From: JBBIRW01 sp037441565
Lineage (GTDB): Bacteria > Desulfobacterota > JBBIRW01
Direction of reading: 5' to 3'
Assembly: GCA_037441565.1 (NCBI GenBank)
Contig: JBBIRW010000002.1
Span: 1 to 64,000, forward strand
Length of the DNA stretch: 64,000 nucleotides
Below, in pieces: positions 61,724 through 64,000 of the stretch. Within the stretch, counting starts at the first letter, position 1. Each line of letters opens with the position of its first letter. The notes under the pieces are model-generated. The model was given only the letters and a program-made list of their open reading frames with translations. It did not search any database and had not been told where the DNA came from. The translations under genes were made by a program, and so were the position numbers.

Positions 61724-62180
61724 CTTTTAATTCCGATTTTGCATCAACAACATTTAGTATTAAATTACATGATACAGATTTCTCAAGCTTTATCTTTACA
61801 AGATACTGTCCTGTTGCCCTGATCGGTTCCTCAATGATAATTCTTTTACGGTCGATTTCTATACCCTTTTCCTTCAATGCATGTTGTATGTCACTTGCAG
61901 TTATGGAACCGAATAATCTTCCACCTTCTCCTACCTGTGCAGCAATATCGATAGTCATGTTCTCCATCTTTCTCGCAATGTCCATTGCCTCAAGTTTCTT
62001 TCTTTCTTCCCTTTTTTCAATGGCTTTTCTCTCTAACTCAAGCTTTCTCAGGTTACTATCCGTTGCTTCAACGGCCAGATTCCTCGGGAAGAGATAATTT
62101 CTTGCATAACCATCAGATACCCTGATAACATCACCCGCCTTGCCAAGTTTAGGAACATCAACGGTAAGTATAACCTCCAT
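61698..62180 (-). CDS. rplI: 50S ribosomal protein L9
   Basis: 160 residues from the ATG at 62180 (MEVILTVDVPKLGKAGDVI). A longer frame running to 62309 passes through rpsR and is rejected. CGGAG precedes the ATG. It has the N-terminal rRNA-binding domain with GYARNYLFP, the long connecting helix and the C-terminal domain. Confidence 0.97.
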   Translation of the reverse strand: MEVILTVDVPKLGKAGDVIRVSDGYARNYLFPRNLAVEATDSNLRKLELERKAIEKREERKKLEAMDIARKMENMTIDIAAQVGEGGRLFGSITASDIQHALKEKGIEIDRKRIIIEEPIRATGQYLVKIKLEKSVSCNLILNVVDAKSELKDGFKKEEK

Positions 62181-62196
62181 AATTCTACTCCGTTGA

Positions 62197-62439
62197 TCAC
62201 TGATGTGTTGTGGTAAATGGCAGAAGGGCCATGATTCTTGCCCTCTTAATTGCAACAGCAACCTTTCTTTGATGCTTGGCACAGTTGCCAGAGAGTCTTC
62301 TCGGAACAATCTTTCCCCTATCAGTAATAAAATGTTTAAGGGCTTTTATATCCTTATAATCAATCCTCAGGCTCTCATCCGCACAAAATCTACATATCCT
62401 CTTTTTCTGAAAAATCCTTCTCTTTGTTGCCTCCGCCAT
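62197..62439 (-). CDS. rpsR: 30S ribosomal protein S18, zinc-binding form
   Basis: 80 residues from the ATG at 62439 (MAEATKRR), which has GGAGGAG five bases upstream; an ATG at 62451 sits inside that site. It keeps ICRFC and GNCAKHQ, the C-x2-C...C-x2-H zinc ligands of the C+ form. S18 binds S6 on the 30S platform. Confidence 0.96.
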   Translation of the reverse strand: MAEATKRRIFQKKRICRFCADESLRIDYKDIKALKHFITDRGKIVPRRLSGNCAKHQRKVAVAIKRARIMALLPFTTTHQ

Positions 62440-62466
62440 AAGCTCCTCCATATTTTTTGTAATTAA

Positions 62467-62859
62467 CTAAAATGGAACATCTTCTTCCTCTTCAGCTAAA
62501 TTAATATCGGTTTTTAAAGATGACTCATCCCTGGGTCCTCCGATAAATCTAACCATCCTTGCGATGACCTCTATCTTACTCCTTTTCTGACCTTCAGGAC
62601 CATCCCATTTTCTCTGCCTCAATCTCCCCTCAACAAGAACAGTCCTTCCCTTTGATAGATATTCAACACATGTCTCCGCCTGTTTGCCAAAACATACAAC
62701 ATCAACATAAGATACCTCATCAACGAATTCATTTCCTTTACGATAACGATGATTTATTGCAAGTGTAAAATTCGCAAGGGCTGTCCCATTCGGCGCATAT
62801 CGTAATTCGGGATCTCTTGTCAAATTTCCTGCAAGAATCACCCTGTTGTAATTAACCAT
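62467..62859 (-). CDS. ssb: Single-stranded DNA-binding protein
   Basis: 130 residues. An OB fold (NRVILAGNLTRDPELRYAPNG) with a short linker and the acidic tail EEEEDVPF used for partner binding. Its ATG abuts the rpsF stop, the standard rpsF-ssb-rpsR order. Confidence 0.97.
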   Translation of the reverse strand: MVNYNRVILAGNLTRDPELRYAPNGTALANFTLAINHRYRKGNEFVDEVSYVDVVCFGKQAETCVEYLSKGRTVLVEGRLRQRKWDGPEGQKRSKIEVIARMVRFIGGPRDESSLKTDINLAEEEEDVPF

Positions 62860-63198
62860 TTACGCCCCTTCATGAACCTCCTCATGTTCTTCAGGAGGAG
62901 GAATATCGGAATCCTTTGTTGCTTTTACTATGATAAATTTCATAATGGATTCATTGAATCGCAAAAATCTTTCGATTTCACTTAATATCGCTGAGTTTCC
63001 ATTGAAATGGATAAGGAAATAGTGCCCCTTTGAATGCTTCTGAACCCTGTATGCAAGCCTTCTTTTTCCCCAATCCTCCATTTTAACAATCTCACCCTGC
63101 TGTGCCTCTATGAGGGATCTAAGTTTATTCACTGTGTCTTGTAATTCATCATCGGAAATCTCCGGGTTGATTAAAAAAAGAACTTCATATTTTTTCAT
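62860..63198 (-). CDS. rpsF: 30S ribosomal protein S6
   Basis: 112 residues from the ATG at 63198 (MKKYEVLFLINPEISDDEL), with GGAAGGAGG seven bases upstream; the frame continues 14 codons farther but lacks a ribosome site there. It has a Glu-rich C-terminal tail (PPPEEHEEVHEGA) resembling tails that RimK extends in E. coli. The leader can hide its ribosome site. Confidence 0.96.
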   Translation of the reverse strand: MKKYEVLFLINPEISDDELQDTVNKLRSLIEAQQGEIVKMEDWGKRRLAYRVQKHSKGHYFLIHFNGNSAILSEIERFLRFNESIMKFIIVKATKDSDIPPPEEHEEVHEGA

Positions 63199-63204
63199 TT
63201 TTAC

Positions 63205-63254
63205 CTCCTTCCGGATTTTCCCTTTTAAGGGATAGCCCACAATGGAGCAAGGAG
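63205..63254 (-). promoter_or_regulatory. rpsF leader with possible ribosome-site-masking fold
   Basis: On the minus strand CTCCTT (63254-63249) is complementary to AAGGAG (63210-63205), the rpsF ribosome site, and a short TCCCTT...AAGGGA hairpin (63232-63219) lies between. The layout resembles the S6:S18 autoregulatory leader, but I cannot show the conserved CCG-containing motif in the right structural place. Confidence 0.4.
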
Positions 63255-63327
63255 ATTTTTCTAATCTTGATTATCATATTACTCGCCCTATTTCAAATTA
63301 AATTTTTCAAATCCTAAATCTTTATCA

Positions 63328-64000
63328 TTAAACGGAAAATTTTATATGAATGATATCTCCATCCCTTACAACATATCCCTTTCCTTCTATCCTCAACAAC
63401 CCCTTTTCCCTTGCGGCAGCCTCGGAGCCTGCCTTAATAAAATCATTAAAATTTATAACCTCAGCACATATGAAGCCTCTTTTCATATCAGAGTGGATCT
63501 TACCCGCTGCCTCAAGGACCGTGGTTCCATCTAAAATTGTCCATGCCCTGAGTTCAATTCCCACAGTTGTATAGAACGTTATAAGTCTGAGGAGCTTGTA
63601 TCCCACCCTGATCAACTCGGCAAGACCATCAAGCTCAAGGCCCATTTCCTTTCTCATCTCATCTGCCTCATGCTGGGGAAAAGAGGAAAGTTCTTCTTCA
63701 AGCTTTCCGCATATAACAACAACATCATCCCTTTCTTTTTTGCCAAACTCTATGACCCTATTTATGCTCTCACTCTTTTCAAAATATTCCTTCTCCCCTG
63801 CATTCACTACATAGAAGACAGGTTTGTCAGTAAGTAGAAAAAGATCTTCAAGGTATCTCCTTTCATCATCAATTAATTCCTGTTTTCTCAGCGGGATACC
63901 CTTTTCAAGGCCTTCTTTTGCTTTTCTTAATATCCTCATTGTCTTTTCAGCATCAGGATCCCCTGATTTAAGAAGTTTTTCAACCTTTGCCATTCTCCTT
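63328..64000 (-). CDS. ychF: Ribosome-binding ATPase YchF, 3' part only
   Basis: The frame is open from the window edge through at least two codons before the Met at 63993, so the N-terminal G domain lies outside. The visible ~222 residues have the helical domain (RRYLEDLFLLTDKPVFYVVNAGE, the N-A/K-x-D-like region) and the C-terminal TGS domain (LRAWTILDGTTVLEAAGKIHSD, GFICAEVINF, GDIIHIKF). YchF prefers ATP, binds ribosomes and affects oxidative stress responses. It ends 87 bases before the rpsF leader region. Confidence 0.95.
   Translation of the reverse strand, partial: RRMAKVEKLLKSGDPDAEKTMRILRKAKEGLEKGIPLRKQELIDDERRYLEDLFLLTDKPVFYVVNAGEKEYFEKSESINRVIEFGKKERDDVVVICGKLEEELSSFPQHEADEMRKEMGLELDGLAELIRVGYKLLRLITFYTTVGIELRAWTILDGTTVLEAAGKIHSDMKRGFICAEVINFNDFIKAGSEAAAREKGLLRIEGKGYVVRDGDIIHIKFSV

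Noticed and set aside
61698..62309. 203-codon version of L9
   Set aside because: The extra 43 codons run through rpsR; the ATG at 62180 has a ribosome site and the conserved L9 start.
1..64000. CRISPR arrays, tRNA/rRNA genes, insertion sequences, prophage
   Set aside because: No regularly spaced repeats, no cloverleaf-like or rRNA-like stretch and no transposase or integrase frame were seen; gaps are too short to hide them.

Overview
The window is a gene-dense stretch of chromosome (roughly 95% coding by eye, moderate-to-low GC) from a Gram-negative (diderm) bacterium. Support for two membranes comes from a porin-like beta-barrel, a LapA-LapB fusion, a type IV pilus locus, a LysM transglycosylase, an AsmA-like protein and an RfaE2-type nucleotidyltransferase. 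Three NtrC-type sigma-54 activators, a SelA (selenocysteine) gene, branched-chain-type ABC/CoA-ligase genes and several radical SAM genes fit an anaerobe of the Desulfobacterota/Nitrospirota type. That placement is inference, and no 16S gene is present. I found no IS element, phage, CRISPR array, tRNA or rRNA. No gene-free stretch exceeds about 300 bases.

Layout. (1) 1-8.3 kb, minus strand: pilB-pilT-pilC-pilS-pilR, then pilA behind a clear sigma-54 promoter, then the start of a DUF2723 glycosyltransferase-like gene. (2) 8.3-16.6 kb, minus: a seven-gene operon livG-acyl-CoA ligase-livH-livM-livK-livF-paaK that couples ABC uptake to CoA activation. (3) 16.6-19.6 kb, minus: selA-HNH nuclease-aroE. 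(4) 19.7-25 kb, minus: a porin flanked by two paralogous secreted proteins (CsgG/TolB-N-like head plus FG-GAP-like repeats). (5) 25-29.8 kb, minus: a tightly overlapping signalling operon of NTPase-RsbW fusion, STAS protein, GAF-HD-GYP protein and K+ channel/RCK protein, leading into the second FG-GAP protein. (6) 29.9-42.3 kb, plus: a radical SAM-DUF2344 fusion, ribonuclease G, L21, L27, Obg, proBA, nadD, rsfS, lapB, comF and rfaE2. (7) 42.3-56.3 kb, minus: a two-component system with an AcuA-like acetyltransferase, mobA, a LysM transglycosylase, two radical SAM proteins, a PH-domain protein and an AsmA-like giant. (8) 56.4-60.3 kb, plus: ntrB-ntrC-ZIP transporter-thiE. (9) 60.3-64 kb, minus: ychF (partial), then rpsF-ssb-rpsR-rplI-dnaB.

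Least ordinary items: the NTPase-RsbW/STAS/HD-GYP/K+ channel operon; the AcuA-like acetyltransferase with an unrecognised ~290-residue C-terminal half, co-transcribed with a sigma-54 two-component system in a genome that has CoA ligases as possible targets; a hairpin that hides the ribosome-binding site of the gene after pilA; short leader ORFs ahead of the porin, selA and pilB; and the twin propeller proteins around the porin.
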